A stretch of DNA of 64,000 nucleotides from Mycobacterium sp. GTDB lineage: Bacteria; Actinomycetota; Actinomycetes; Mycobacteriales; Mycobacteriaceae. Shown piece after piece: positions 23,150 through 32,094 of this stretch (position 1 is the stretch's first letter; each line of letters begins with the position of its first letter). Under the pieces are notes generated by a model. It ran no database searches, was not told the DNA's origin, and saw nothing but the letters and a program-made list of their open reading frames with translations. The stretch is from NCBI GenBank assembly GCA_021732005.1, contig JAKFVT010000048.1, forward strand, positions 1-64,000, read 5' to 3'. Position numbers and translations under genes: made by a program.

Positions 23150-25432
23150 GTGTCCAGACAGAAGTCGGAACAAGCTGATGCCGCAGTCCACCGGGTGACG
23201 TGCCCGCTCTGCGAAGCCATGTGCGGGCTACGGGTCACAGTCGACGGCGACCGGGTCACCGACATCCGCGGCAACCCCGACGACGTGTGGTCGGCGGGGC
23301 ACATCTGCCCCAAGGGCACGGTTCTCGGGCAGCTGCACGACGACCCGGACCGGTTGCGATCGCCGATGGTCAGGCAGCCGGACGGAACCCATGTCGCCGT
23401 CTCCTGGGACGAGGCGTTCGCCGAAGCGGAACGGGTGCTCCGGCCGGTGCTGGACAGCGACGGTGCGCGGGCGGTCACGGTGTACGTCGGCAACCCGGTG
23501 GCGCACAACCTGGGCTTGAGCTCCTACATCGGCGCCCTCATCGGGATGGGCGCAGCGGCCGGAATGGGCGCGTACTACTCGCCGGGAACGGTCGACCAGT
23601 GGCCGCTGAACGTCGTCGGCACCCTGCTGTTCGGTGGGATGTGGAACGCGCCGATCCCGGACCTGGCCCGTACCGACCACCTCGTCGTCATCGGCGCCAA
23701 CCCCGCGGCCTCGCAGGGATCGATGCTCTCCGCGCCCGACGTCGTCGGTCATCTGACCGACATCCGCAAACGCGGCGGTCGGGTGGTGGTCATCGACCCT
23801 CGCCGCACCGAGACCGCACAGCGCGCCACCGACTGGGTGCCGATCCGTCCGGGCACCGACGCGCTGGTGCTGTTCGCGGTGCTGCGGACGCTGGCGGCGG
23901 ACGGATTGCTGCGCGCCCATCCGCATCTCGACGGCCGGGTCGAGGGGCTCGACGAGGTGATCGCCCTGGCCGAACCGTTCACCCCGGAGGCCGTTGAACG
24001 GCCGAGCGGGATCCCGGCCGAAACGATCCGCGCGCTCGCACATGATCTGGCGTCCGCGTCGAATCCCGTGCTGTACAGCCGGATCGGGGCCTGCACCCAG
24101 GAATTCGGTACCTTGGCCACCTGGCTGGTATTCGTGCTGAACACCGCGCTCGGTGCGGTCGACCGGCGCGGGGGAGCGGTGTTCCCCATCCCGGCGGTGT
24201 ACTCGCCGATGTTCATGAAGCCGCCCGATCAGCCGGGTCCACGCTGGGAGTTCGGCCGCTTCGCCTCACGGGTGCGCGGGGTCGGGGAAGTGCTCGGTCA
24301 ATTCCCGGTGAGCTGCCTGGCCGAGGAGATCCTCACCCCGGGCGACGGACGTATCCGCGCCATGATCTCGGTCGCGGGCAACCCGGCGATCTCGGCGCCG
24401 GCGGCGGGCCGCCTCGACGAGGCGCTGGCCTCTCTGGATGCCCTTGTCTGCGTCGACAATTGGCTCAACGAGACCACCAGGCACGCCCACGTCATCTTCC
24501 CTGGACTCTCGCCGCTGGAGCGTCCGCATGCCGATGATCTGTACTGGATCTACGCCGTCGCCTCCTGCCTGAAGTGGTCGGAGCCGCTGTTTACGCCGGG
24601 TCCTTCTCGGCCGACGGAATGGGAAGTGCTGCTGCGTCTTTCGGGCGCCCTGCTGGGAACCCCCATGACGGACGTCGACGTCTCTGCGATGGACGATCTC
24701 TACACCGGGGGCCTGGTAGCCACCATGTGCACCCAGCCGGGGACTCCACTGAGTGGACGCGACCCGGCCGAGGTCATGAGCATGCTGAAAGGTCAAGGGC
24801 CCGAGCGTATCTACGATCTCTACATCCGGCTCGGTCCGTGGGGTGACGGTCTGGGTACCAACCCCGACGGCCTGACCCTCGACGAGGTGCGCACGCACCC
24901 CGACGGCCTGCGACTCGGCGAATTGGAGGGCGACCGGCTCGACTCGGCCGTCACCACGCCGTCGGGGGCCATCGAGCTGGTGCACGACCTGTTCGTCGAC
25001 GACGTGCCCCGACTGCGGTCGCGCATGGATCGAGCCGAGGAGTCGCTGCTGCTGACCAGTCGCAGGCATCTGCGGTCGAACAACTCGTGGCTGCACAATG
25101 TGCCTGCGCTGATGCGTGGGCGGGACCGATGCACGCTGCTGATGCACTCCGACGATGCCCGCCGCGTCGGGGTCGGCGACGGCGAGCTGGCCGAGGTCAG
25201 CACGTCGGAAGGGAAAGTGGCTGTGCCCGTTGAGGTCAGCGACGACATGATGCCCGGGGTGGTGTCACTTCCGCACGGCTGGGGACACGGTGTGCCGGGC
25301 AGCCGGCTCGGCGTCGCCAACGAGCATCCCGGCGTGAACTCCAACCTGCTCAACCCGCCTGATCTGCTCGACGTCCCCAGCAACACTCAGGTGGTCAACG
25401 GGGTGCCGTGTCAGGTCCGGCCAACGGGCTGA
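23150..25432 (+). CDS. molybdopterin oxidoreductase, formate-dehydrogenase-like
   Basis: A 760-residue bis-MGD molybdenum enzyme of the DMSO reductase superfamily, starting at GTG 23150. The N-terminal 4Fe-4S motif is VTCPLCEAMCGLRV with a fourth cysteine in HICPKG. Later regions include VVIDPRRTETAQRATDW, ARTDHLVVIGANPAASQG and the C-terminal molydopterin-binding domain ending NTQVVNGVPCQV. There is no Tat signal, so it is cytoplasmic. No accessory electron-transfer subunit or maturation gene is adjacent, which suggests a single-subunit oxidoreductase with a separate redox partner. Substrate unknown. Confidence 0.88.
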   Translation: MSRQKSEQADAAVHRVTCPLCEAMCGLRVTVDGDRVTDIRGNPDDVWSAGHICPKGTVLGQLHDDPDRLRSPMVRQPDGTHVAVSWDEAFAEAERVLRPVLDSDGARAVTVYVGNPVAHNLGLSSYIGALIGMGAAAGMGAYYSPGTVDQWPLNVVGTLLFGGMWNAPIPDLARTDHLVVIGANPAASQGSMLSAPDVVGHLTDIRKRGGRVVVIDPRRTETAQRATDWVPIRPGTDALVLFAVLRTLAADGLLRAHPHLDGRVEGLDEVIALAEPFTPEAVERPSGIPAETIRALAHDLASASNPVLYSRIGACTQEFGTLATWLVFVLNTALGAVDRRGGAVFPIPAVYSPMFMKPPDQPGPRWEFGRFASRVRGVGEVLGQFPVSCLAEEILTPGDGRIRAMISVAGNPAISAPAAGRLDEALASLDALVCVDNWLNETTRHAHVIFPGLSPLERPHADDLYWIYAVASCLKWSEPLFTPGPSRPTEWEVLLRLSGALLGTPMTDVDVSAMDDLYTGGLVATMCTQPGTPLSGRDPAEVMSMLKGQGPERIYDLYIRLGPWGDGLGTNPDGLTLDEVRTHPDGLRLGELEGDRLDSAVTTPSGAIELVHDLFVDDVPRLRSRMDRAEESLLLTSRRHLRSNNSWLHNVPALMRGRDRCTLLMHSDDARRVGVGDGELAEVSTSEGKVAVPVEVSDDMMPGVVSLPHGWGHGVPGSRLGVANEHPGVNSNLLNPPDLLDVPSNTQVVNGVPCQVRPTG

Positions 25433-25435
25433 GGT

Positions 25436-25888
25436 TCAGCCGTCGATCGAGTCGGCCAGGCGTTGCAGCAGTTCGGTGAGTGCCAGCTGCTCCTCGCCGG
25501 AGAGAATTCCGAACAGTTCCTCGGCAGCGGCGGTGTACGCGCCGGCCCAGGTCCGCGCCTGCTGCCGGCCGGTCGGTGTGGTCTTCAGCAGGGTCACCCG
25601 GCGATCGGAGTCGTCGGCGCAGCGTTCGATCAAACCATCCCGGACGAGCGCGTCGGTCAGGGTGGAAGCGGTGCCCTGAGTGATGCCGACGGTGCGCGCC
25701 AGGTCGGTGAGCCGGACCGGACCGCAGCGATCCACCTCGAACAACACCTTTGATCGCGGCGTGGACACACCGTGGTCACCGAGCCGCTCGTCGAGGGCGC
25801 GGACCAATGTCTTGCCGGCTCGGCCGAAGGCGTCGGCGAGGGCGGCGGCGCGTTGACGAGATTCGGCGTCGTGCGCTGAGTGTGGAAT
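25436..25888 (-). CDS. MarR family regulator, probable ATT start
   Basis: A MarR-type winged-helix regulator. The core has STPRSKVLFEVDRCGPVRLTDLARTVG, TQGTASTLTDALVRDGLIER and DDSDRRVTLLKTTPTGR. The frame is open back to a stop at 25895-25897. No ATG or GTG lies in the N-terminal part; the first TTG (25807) would remove the first dimerisation helix and leave 123 residues. An ATT at 25888-25886 sits exactly seven bases after AGGGAGGTG, giving a normal 150-residue protein (SHIPHSAHDAESR before it is the visible N-terminus). It is divergent from the aldo/keto reductase, with palindromes between them. Confidence 0.75.
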   Translation of the reverse strand: MPHSAHDAESRQRAAALADAFGRAGKTLVRALDERLGDHGVSTPRSKVLFEVDRCGPVRLTDLARTVGITQGTASTLTDALVRDGLIERCADDSDRRVTLLKTTPTGRQQARTWAGAYTAAAEELFGILSGEEQLALTELLQRLADSIDG

Positions 25889-25938
25889 GTGGCTTCACCT
25901 CCCTGGGTTGACAGGAAGCGTAGCGCGCCAGCAAGATA

Positions 25939-25952
25939 GTTTGAGATCAAAC
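25939..25952. promoter_or_regulatory. probable MarR operator
   Basis: Palindrome GTTTGA-GA-TCAAAC at 25939-25952, followed at 25955-25965 by the related TTTGACTTCAA. It lies between the divergent MarR and aldo/keto reductase genes, as expected for an autoregulated MarR system. Confidence 0.7.
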
Positions 25953-25993
25953 AATTTGACTTCAATCTATTCGCGACGAGTGGAGGATTCCCC

Positions 25994-26845
25994 ATGACAC
26001 GTTTTGCGTTGGCCGGCTACGACGTCCACCGCGTCGGATTCGGCGCCATGCAGCTGCCCGGTCCCGGTGTATTCGGGCCGCCGAAGGATCGTGAGCAGGC
26101 ACTGGCCGTGCTGCGCCGCGCTGTGGACGCCGGTGTCGATCACATCGACACCTCGCAGTTCTACGGGCCCGATGTGGCGAACGAACTGATCCGTGAGGCG
26201 CTGCACCCGTATCCCGAGAACCTGGCGTTGGTGAGCAAGGTGGGCGCACGGCGCGATGATCAGGGGCAATGGCTGCCGTACAACCAGCCGGATGAGCTAC
26301 GGGCGGGTATCGAGGAGAACCTGACCACCCTTGGTGTCGACCGGCTGGCCGCGGTCAACCTGCGGGTGATGGAGGGCGAGGCCGACTCGCTGTTCACCGA
26401 TCAGCTCGGTGCGATGATCACCGCCCGCGACGAAGGCCTGATCGCCGGTGTCGGACTGAGTAACGTCACGCACGAGCAGCTGTTGCACGCCCTGGAACTC
26501 ACCGACATCGTGTGTGTCCAGAATCCGTTCAATCTGGTGGACCGGTCCTCGCAGCCCGTGCTCGACGAATGCGTGGCCCGCGGCATCGCGTTCGTCCCGT
26601 TCTTCCCGCTCGGATCGGCCTTCCACGAGGTGAATCCGGTGCTGTCGCATCCGCTCATCACCCGCGCGGCCGAACGGCTTGGTCACACGCCGGCGCAGAT
26701 CGCGCTGGCATGGACACTGGGTGTCGCCGACAACGTTCTGCTCATTCCCGGCACGTCCTCGCTGGACCACCTGGAGGAGAACCTCGCTGTCGCCGGTATC
26801 GAACTCGACGGGCAGACCCAGCGCGAGCTGACCGCCGTCGCGTGA
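25994..26845 (+). CDS. aldo/keto reductase
   Basis: A 283-residue aldo/keto reductase with TIM-barrel fold. The catalytic set is visible: Asp in DHIDTSQFYGPD, Tyr in SQFYG and Lys in LVSKVGAR. The NADPH loop is VLLIPGTSSLDHLEENLAVAGI near the end. It reduces an aldehyde or ketone with NADPH. ATG 25994 follows GTGGAGGA. It is divergent from the MarR gene and probably its target. The stop directly abuts the convergent fadE23. Confidence 0.9.
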   Translation: MTRFALAGYDVHRVGFGAMQLPGPGVFGPPKDREQALAVLRRAVDAGVDHIDTSQFYGPDVANELIREALHPYPENLALVSKVGARRDDQGQWLPYNQPDELRAGIEENLTTLGVDRLAAVNLRVMEGEADSLFTDQLGAMITARDEGLIAGVGLSNVTHEQLLHALELTDIVCVQNPFNLVDRSSQPVLDECVARGIAFVPFFPLGSAFHEVNPVLSHPLITRAAERLGHTPAQIALAWTLGVADNVLLIPGTSSLDHLEENLAVAGIELDGQTQRELTAVA

Positions 26846-28060
26846 CTACTTGAGCTCGGTCGAGGACAGTCCGAGCAGGCGGCGGGCGACCACCAGCTGC
26901 TGGATCTGCTGCGTGCCCTCGAAGATGTCCAGGATCTTCGAGTCGCGTGCCCACTTCTCCAACAGCGTCTGCTCGGAATAGCCTGTCGTTCCGGCTAATT
27001 CGACGGCCTTGAGGGTGATGTCGCTGGCGACGCGGGCGGCCTTCGCCTTGCCCATGGATGCTTCCTTGGAATTCGGGATCGCGTTGTCGGCCTGCCACGC
27101 CGAGCGCACGGTCAACAGGTAGCCGGCCTCCCAGTCGGCTTCCATGCGAAGGAATTCCGCGGCAGCGGCACTCTGGACGTGGGCGGGCTTGTCGTAGGAG
27201 ATCTCCACGCCGGCCTCGGTCAGGATCGTGCGCAGCTCCTCCAGGGCGGCGCGGGCCACCCCGACCGCCATCGCGGCCACGATCGGCCGGGTGTTGTCGA
27301 AGGTCTCCATGACCCCGGCAAAACCCTTCTCCACCTCGATCTCCGGGCTCCCCAGCAGGTTCTCTTTGGGGATGCGGGCGTTCTCGAACCGGATGGCCGC
27401 GGTATCGGAGGCTTTGATGCCGAGCTTGTGCTCGAGACGCTCGACGGTGACCCCGGGGTGCTCGCGCGGCACAATGAACGACTTGATCGCCGCCCGGCCC
27501 TTGGACTTGTCCAGCGTCGCCCACACCACGATATGGGTGGCCCGGGAACCAGCGGTGACGTAGATCTTCTCGCCGTTGATCACGTATTCGTCGCCGTCGA
27601 GCACCGCCGTCGTCGACACCGCCGCCGAGTCCGAGCCGAACGACGGTTCCGTGATCGCCATGGCAGCCCAGACGTTCTTGCCCAGCCGCTCCAACTGCTC
27701 GTCGGTGGCCACGCCGGAGATCGCGGCGTTGCCGAGGCCCTGGCGAGGTACGGACAGCAGCAGCGCGATGTCACCCCAGGAGATCTCCAGGGCATTGAGC
27801 AACGCGGACATGTTGCCGCCGTTGATGTTTCCCTTCGGGCCGTCGTCGCTGTCGCGGAATGCCTCCGTGCCGGCGAACGAGATCGTGTTGGCTTCCGAGA
27901 TTCCCTCGAACAACGTTGCCAGGGTGTCCAATTCGACGGGGTAGGCGTGTTCGGCGACGTCGTACTTGCGTGAGATCGGCCGCAACATCTCCGCGGCGCC
28001 CTGGTGTGCCTTCTCGATCACGGCTTCCAGCTTGCGCGGTAGTTCGAGATTGATTGCCAT
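26846..28060 (-). CDS. fadE23: acyl-CoA dehydrogenase FadE23
   Basis: A 404-residue FAD acyl-CoA dehydrogenase. It has AMAITEPSFGSDSAAV, YVINGEKIYVTAGSRAT for the central beta domain, LGIKASDTAAIRFENARIPKENLLG and ILDIFEGTQQIQQLVVARRLLG with the flavin-contacting EGT. In M. tuberculosis FadE23 (Rv3140) and FadE24 (Rv3139) are adjacent and likely form one heteromeric enzyme; the pair has been reported as isoniazid-induced. Here fadE23 follows fadE24 by 32 bases. Paired, partly specialised FadE subunits are common in actinobacterial steroid and branched acyl-CoA metabolism. Confidence 0.88.
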   Translation of the reverse strand: MAINLELPRKLEAVIEKAHQGAAEMLRPISRKYDVAEHAYPVELDTLATLFEGISEANTISFAGTEAFRDSDDGPKGNINGGNMSALLNALEISWGDIALLLSVPRQGLGNAAISGVATDEQLERLGKNVWAAMAITEPSFGSDSAAVSTTAVLDGDEYVINGEKIYVTAGSRATHIVVWATLDKSKGRAAIKSFIVPREHPGVTVERLEHKLGIKASDTAAIRFENARIPKENLLGSPEIEVEKGFAGVMETFDNTRPIVAAMAVGVARAALEELRTILTEAGVEISYDKPAHVQSAAAAEFLRMEADWEAGYLLTVRSAWQADNAIPNSKEASMGKAKAARVASDITLKAVELAGTTGYSEQTLLEKWARDSKILDIFEGTQQIQQLVVARRLLGLSSTELK

Positions 28061-28092
28061 GTCAGTCTTTTCCGTTCGTTAGCCGTGGGCGG

Positions 28093-29475
28093 TTAGAGGA
28101 CGACAACACCCTCGGCGACGCCGATGGCCCGCAGATCGCGGTACCAGCGCTCCACCGGGTGCTCCTTGGTGAAGCCGTGGCCACCGAGTAGCTGCACCCC
28201 GTCCAGGCCGATCTGCATTCCCTTGTCGGTGCCCAGCTTCTTGGCCAGCGCGGCCTCGCGGGTGAACGGCAGGCCACGCTCTGCGCGGGCGGCGCCGCGC
28301 CAGGTGATCAACCGCAGGCCATCGAGCTCGATGGCGATGTTGGCGCACATGAACGCGACGGCCTGGCGGCGGGCGATCGGCTCGCCGAATGCCTCACGCT
28401 CTTTGACGTAGGGGATGACATAGTCGAGCACCGCGTGTGAGGTGCCGACCGCCAGCGCGGCCCAGCCCAAGCGGGACAACGCAATTGCTTCGGAATAGTC
28501 CGCGTCGGTGGCCCCATCCTCGCCAAGGCGGGCCGACAGCGGCACCGACACCTTGTCCAATGCCACCCGGCCCAAGGCCGCGGCCCGGATCCCCATGCTG
28601 GGGTCGGCGGTGACTGTCAAGCCGGCGGCGGAGGCCTCGACGATGAACAACGCCGGCTTACCTTCGAGTTGCGCTGCCACGATGAACAATTCGGCATCGG
28701 CGGCGGCGGGAACCAGCGATTTCACACCGTCGAGGCGATAGCCGCTCGGGGTGCGCACCGCGGTGGTCTTCAGCGCGGTCGGGTCGAACAGGGCGTGCGG
28801 TTCGGCGATCGCCACGCAGGCCTGCGGCACGTTCTCGCCGGCGAATTCGCCGAGATACGTGGCCTGCTGGTCGGCGCTGCCCCAGTGGGTGAGTGCCGAG
28901 GCGACACCGCCGGGCGCCAGGATCGGCAACGCAAGGCCCATGTCGCCGTAGGCGAGTGCCTCGGCCACCAAGGCATTGGTGACGGTGGTGCGCTGCTCGG
29001 CAATGCCGTCGAAGTCTTCGGGGATGTTGATGGCCGTGATACCGAGCTCGGCGGCTTTCGCGATCAGATCGGCGGGATAGGTCGCGGCGTCGTCGGCGTC
29101 GTGAGCGGCCGGGCGCAGAATCTCCTCGGCGAACTCGTCGACCGTCGCGACAATCATCTTCTGGTCGTCATCGGGGGTGAGGTCGAAATAGTCTGCGCCG
29201 CTGGGCCGCAACCGGGCCGGCGCCTTGCCGATGCCCTGAACCTTCTTGAACTGCCGGGTGGCCGCGCCTGCGGTGGAGAACGCCTGCTTGACCCCGTACT
29301 TCAGGCCGCGGTTCAGCGGGTCGCGCAGGTGATAGCGGTCCAGGAAGTCCTGCCCCATCAGCGGGGTGACAAGCGCCAGCCCGATGTCGGTGAGGGAGCG
29401 CTTGTGCTTGTACTGCCCGATCGCGCTGTCGCGGGCCCGTGGGCTGGCGGATTGAGGGGGAAGGGTGTTGGTCAT
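28093..29475 (-). CDS. fadE24: acyl-CoA dehydrogenase FadE24
   Basis: A 460-residue acyl-CoA dehydrogenase family protein with an N-terminal extension of about 100 residues before the standard domain (FDLTPDDDQKMIVATVDEFAEEILRPAA). Later it has CVAIAEPHALFDPTALKTTAVR, RLDGVKSLVPAAADAE and the C-terminal LLGGHGFTKEHPVERWYRDLRAIGV. The EPHA and VPAAAD positions differ from the usual TEP.AGSD and VTNG..A motifs, so it may be the partner subunit of FadE23 with altered FAD or substrate contacts. It is the first gene of the two-gene operon. Confidence 0.87.
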   Translation of the reverse strand: MTNTLPPQSASPRARDSAIGQYKHKRSLTDIGLALVTPLMGQDFLDRYHLRDPLNRGLKYGVKQAFSTAGAATRQFKKVQGIGKAPARLRPSGADYFDLTPDDDQKMIVATVDEFAEEILRPAAHDADDAATYPADLIAKAAELGITAINIPEDFDGIAEQRTTVTNALVAEALAYGDMGLALPILAPGGVASALTHWGSADQQATYLGEFAGENVPQACVAIAEPHALFDPTALKTTAVRTPSGYRLDGVKSLVPAAADAELFIVAAQLEGKPALFIVEASAAGLTVTADPSMGIRAAALGRVALDKVSVPLSARLGEDGATDADYSEAIALSRLGWAALAVGTSHAVLDYVIPYVKEREAFGEPIARRQAVAFMCANIAIELDGLRLITWRGAARAERGLPFTREAALAKKLGTDKGMQIGLDGVQLLGGHGFTKEHPVERWYRDLRAIGVAEGVVVL

Positions 29476-29524
29476 GGTGGCAGCCTCGTCGATGGTGGGC
29501 GTGCTGGTCAGATCTCGCTGGAGC

Positions 29525-29548
29525 CTATCTTACTCCAAAGTAAGGTAG
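29525..29548. promoter_or_regulatory. inverted repeat upstream of fadE24
   Basis: Near-perfect inverted repeat CTATCTTACT, spacer CCAA, AGTAAGGTAG (nine of ten pairs). It is 50 bases before the fadE24 start and between fadE24 and the divergent P450 gene. It is a likely TetR- or FadR-type operator for the fadE24-fadE23 operon; no regulator gene is adjacent. Confidence 0.7.
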
Positions 29549-29690
29549 ATGTCGGAGCCCTTCCGCCCGCCGGGTTTTGTTGGGTCGGTCACATAAGCCC
29601 GGATATGGGGTAGCGGTCTACTCGCACACCCGGTTCACCCGCGTTCGAGACTGGCGTTCGAGAGTTGTTCGAGCACGTCTGGGGGCTGAT

Positions 29691-30929
29691 ATGACCATCA
29701 CAATGGACGCGCCGCGGATGCCGAGTGTCTTCGACGCCGGGTTGCCGTCGATCGACTACGACACCGAGACGGATCCCTACGAAGCGCTGGCGACGCTGCG
29801 TCGCGCGCGCGAACAGGCCCCGATCGCACTCGGTCCGCACGGCCCGGAATTCCTGACCTACGACATCGTCCATGAAGCGCTGCGTGATCGTAGATTCGTT
29901 GTGCCGCAAGGGATGTTCCTGGCATCTCAGGGCATAACCTCCGGTCCGCTATGGGACAGAATGGTCGCCACCATCATCAACATGGACGGGGACGAGCACC
30001 ATCGGCTGCGGCGCCTGGTGTGCAAGGCATTCACGCCGCGGGCGACCGAGCGGCTGCGCGCCACGGTCACCGAGGTCATCAACGGACTGATCGACAAATG
30101 TTCTGCCGACGGGCGCTGCGACGTCGTCGCCGACATTGCAAGGCACTACCCGATCCCGATCATCTGTGCCCTGCTCGGTGTTCCGGGCGGGGACTGGGAG
30201 CAGTTCGCGGCGTGGACCGACGAATTCTTCAAGGCCTTCAGCTGGAACGTCGCCGAGAATGTGCCGTCGATACTGGCCGCCTGGGAGGAATTGGACGACT
30301 ACGTCGACGAGATGGTCGCTGAGCGGCGTCACGGACTCGCCGACGATCTGGTGTCCGACCTGATCCGCGCCGAAGTTGAAGGTGACCGGCTCACCGGCTC
30401 CGAACTGCGCATGCTGGTAGCCGGGCTGTTGATGGCCGGCACCGACACCACCAGAAACCAGCTCGCGGCGTCGGTGTCGGCGCTGAGTGACCATCCCGAG
30501 CAATGGGCCCTGCTGGCGCGGCAACCGGACCTTGCCGCCCGCGCGGTGGAGGAAACGATGCGCCATTCGCCGATCGTGTTCGGCACCCTGCGCACTGTTG
30601 TCGACGACGTCGAGGTCGCGGGATACGTCATTCCTGCAGGCACCATGGTCATTCTCAATTCCGCTGCCGCCAATCGAGATTCGGGTGTCTGCGATGAACC
30701 GGACCGCCTGGACATCACGCGCACCGAAGCGCTACCGATGCAGACATTCGGCGGTGGTGTGCACTACTGCCTGGGGTCGAATCTGGCCCGCCTCGAGCTG
30801 ACCGAGGCGCTGACCGTGATGGCCCGGCGCATGCCCAACATCCGGCGCGCCGGGCCTGCCCCGTGGAAGCCGTTGGGCGGGCTGAGCGGACCTGCGACGC
30901 TGCCCGTCGAATTCGACCGGGGCTGCTAG
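29691..30929 (+). CDS. cytochrome P450, class I soluble
   Basis: A 412-residue P450. The I-helix is GLLMAGTDTTRNQLAA, the ExxR is EETMRHSP, and the haem loop is FGGGVHYCLGSNLARLE with Cys360. ATG 29691 begins MTITMDAPRMPSVFDAGLP. It is divergent from fadE24 and converges on hisN with a four-base overlap. No ferredoxin gene is adjacent, so redox partners must come from elsewhere. The sequence gives no substrate. Confidence 0.92.
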   Translation: MTITMDAPRMPSVFDAGLPSIDYDTETDPYEALATLRRAREQAPIALGPHGPEFLTYDIVHEALRDRRFVVPQGMFLASQGITSGPLWDRMVATIINMDGDEHHRLRRLVCKAFTPRATERLRATVTEVINGLIDKCSADGRCDVVADIARHYPIPIICALLGVPGGDWEQFAAWTDEFFKAFSWNVAENVPSILAAWEELDDYVDEMVAERRHGLADDLVSDLIRAEVEGDRLTGSELRMLVAGLLMAGTDTTRNQLAASVSALSDHPEQWALLARQPDLAARAVEETMRHSPIVFGTLRTVVDDVEVAGYVIPAGTMVILNSAAANRDSGVCDEPDRLDITRTEALPMQTFGGGVHYCLGSNLARLELTEALTVMARRMPNIRRAGPAPWKPLGGLSGPATLPVEFDRGC

Positions 30930-31720
30930 CGCCCGGCCAGGCTCGCCAGGGCTGCGTCGTGCAGTAGTCCGTTGGTGGCCACGGCATTCCCGCCGTGCGG
31001 GCCGGGTTGTCCGTCGAGGTTGGTGAAGCTGCCACCGGCCTCGCGGACCAGGATGTCCAGCGGCGCCAGGTCCCACAGCTTGACCTCGGGCTCGGCGGCG
31101 ATATCGACGGCGCCCTCGGCGACCAGGCAGTAGGAGAAGAAGTCGCCGTAGCCGCGCACCCGCCACACGTCGTCGGTCAACCCGATGAACTGGTCCCGCA
31201 GCCCGAGGTCGGCCCACCCGGACAGGCTGGAGAACGACAGGCTGGCCGATCCCAGCTCGGCAACCCCGGAGACCGACAACGGCCGGGCCGGGCCATCCCC
31301 GGTTCGCGCGAAGGCGCCCAGTCCCCGGCCTGCCCACCACCGGCGGTTCAGGGCCGGGGCGCTGACCACACCGACAACCGGCACGCCGTCGGAGAGAAGC
31401 GCGATCAGGGTCGCCCAGATCGGTACACCGCGAACGAAGTTCTTGGTGCCGTCGATCGGGTCGATCACCCACTGCCTGCCCTGGAATTCGGCGGTGCCGC
31501 CGTACTCCTCACCGAGCACGGCGTCGTCCAGGCGCTCGCGGGACAGCTCCGCGCGCACGTCGGCCTCGACGGCCTCGTCGGCGTCGGTGACGGGCGTGAG
31601 GTCCGGTTTGGTGTCGATGCGCAGATCCAGCGCCCCGAATCGGTTGAGGGTGATCGCATCGGCACGGTCGGCGAGCTGCAACGCCACCGATAGGTCTGCC
31701 CGTACATCCTGGCCGCTCAT
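30926..31720 (-). CDS. hisN: histidinol-phosphate phosphatase of the inositol monophosphatase family (Rv3137-like)
   Basis: A 264-residue inositol-monophosphatase-fold phosphatase. Metal-binding motifs are all present: VLGEEYGG, the DPIDGTKNFVRG signature and WDLAPLDILVREAGGSFTNLDG. Rv3137, at the equivalent place in M. tuberculosis, is reported to be the histidinol-phosphate phosphatase of histidine synthesis, so this protein probably does the same step (histidinol phosphate to histidinol). The active site also fits inositol or other sugar phosphates. Confidence 0.85.
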   Translation of the reverse strand: MSGQDVRADLSVALQLADRADAITLNRFGALDLRIDTKPDLTPVTDADEAVEADVRAELSRERLDDAVLGEEYGGTAEFQGRQWVIDPIDGTKNFVRGVPIWATLIALLSDGVPVVGVVSAPALNRRWWAGRGLGAFARTGDGPARPLSVSGVAELGSASLSFSSLSGWADLGLRDQFIGLTDDVWRVRGYGDFFSYCLVAEGAVDIAAEPEVKLWDLAPLDILVREAGGSFTNLDGQPGPHGGNAVATNGLLHDAALASLAGR

Positions 31721-31742
31721 GGTGCAGTCCTACCATGGCCGC

Positions 31743-32087
31743 ATGTGGGAATTCGCGGTGATATTGCTCATCGTCGGTGCGCTGGTCCTGGTGTTGGCCC
31801 CGCGCTTGATGCGCCGCGGCCCGCGCGGCGAGGTGGTGCAGGGCACGCTGCTGGTGACCGGGGTCAGTCCACGCCCCGATGTCACCGGCGAACAGTTCGT
31901 CACGATCAGCGGGGTCATCAACGGCCCCACGGTCAACGAACACGTGGTGTACCAGCGGATGGCGGTCGACGTGAACAACTGGCCGACCATGGGGCAACTC
32001 ATCCCGGTGGTGTACTCGCCGAAGAATCCAGACAATTGGTTCTTCGCGCCGCCCGACCAGCCGCCGCCTCTGCAGCCCCCGATTTAG
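31743..32087 (+). CDS. small membrane-anchored protein, DUF3592-like
   Basis: A 114-residue protein with one N-terminal transmembrane helix (MWEFAVILLIVGALVLVLAP) and a soluble beta-rich domain: GTLLVTGVSPRPDVTGEQFV, then MGQLIPVVYSPKNPDNWFF and a Pro-rich end. VYSPKNPDNW resembles the DUF3592 hallmark. It lies seven bases before the F420/FMN oxidoreductase gene and may be cotranscribed with it. Function unknown. Confidence 0.75.
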   Translation: MWEFAVILLIVGALVLVLAPRLMRRGPRGEVVQGTLLVTGVSPRPDVTGEQFVTISGVINGPTVNEHVVYQRMAVDVNNWPTMGQLIPVVYSPKNPDNWFFAPPDQPPPLQPPI

Positions 32088-32094
32088 GAATTCG

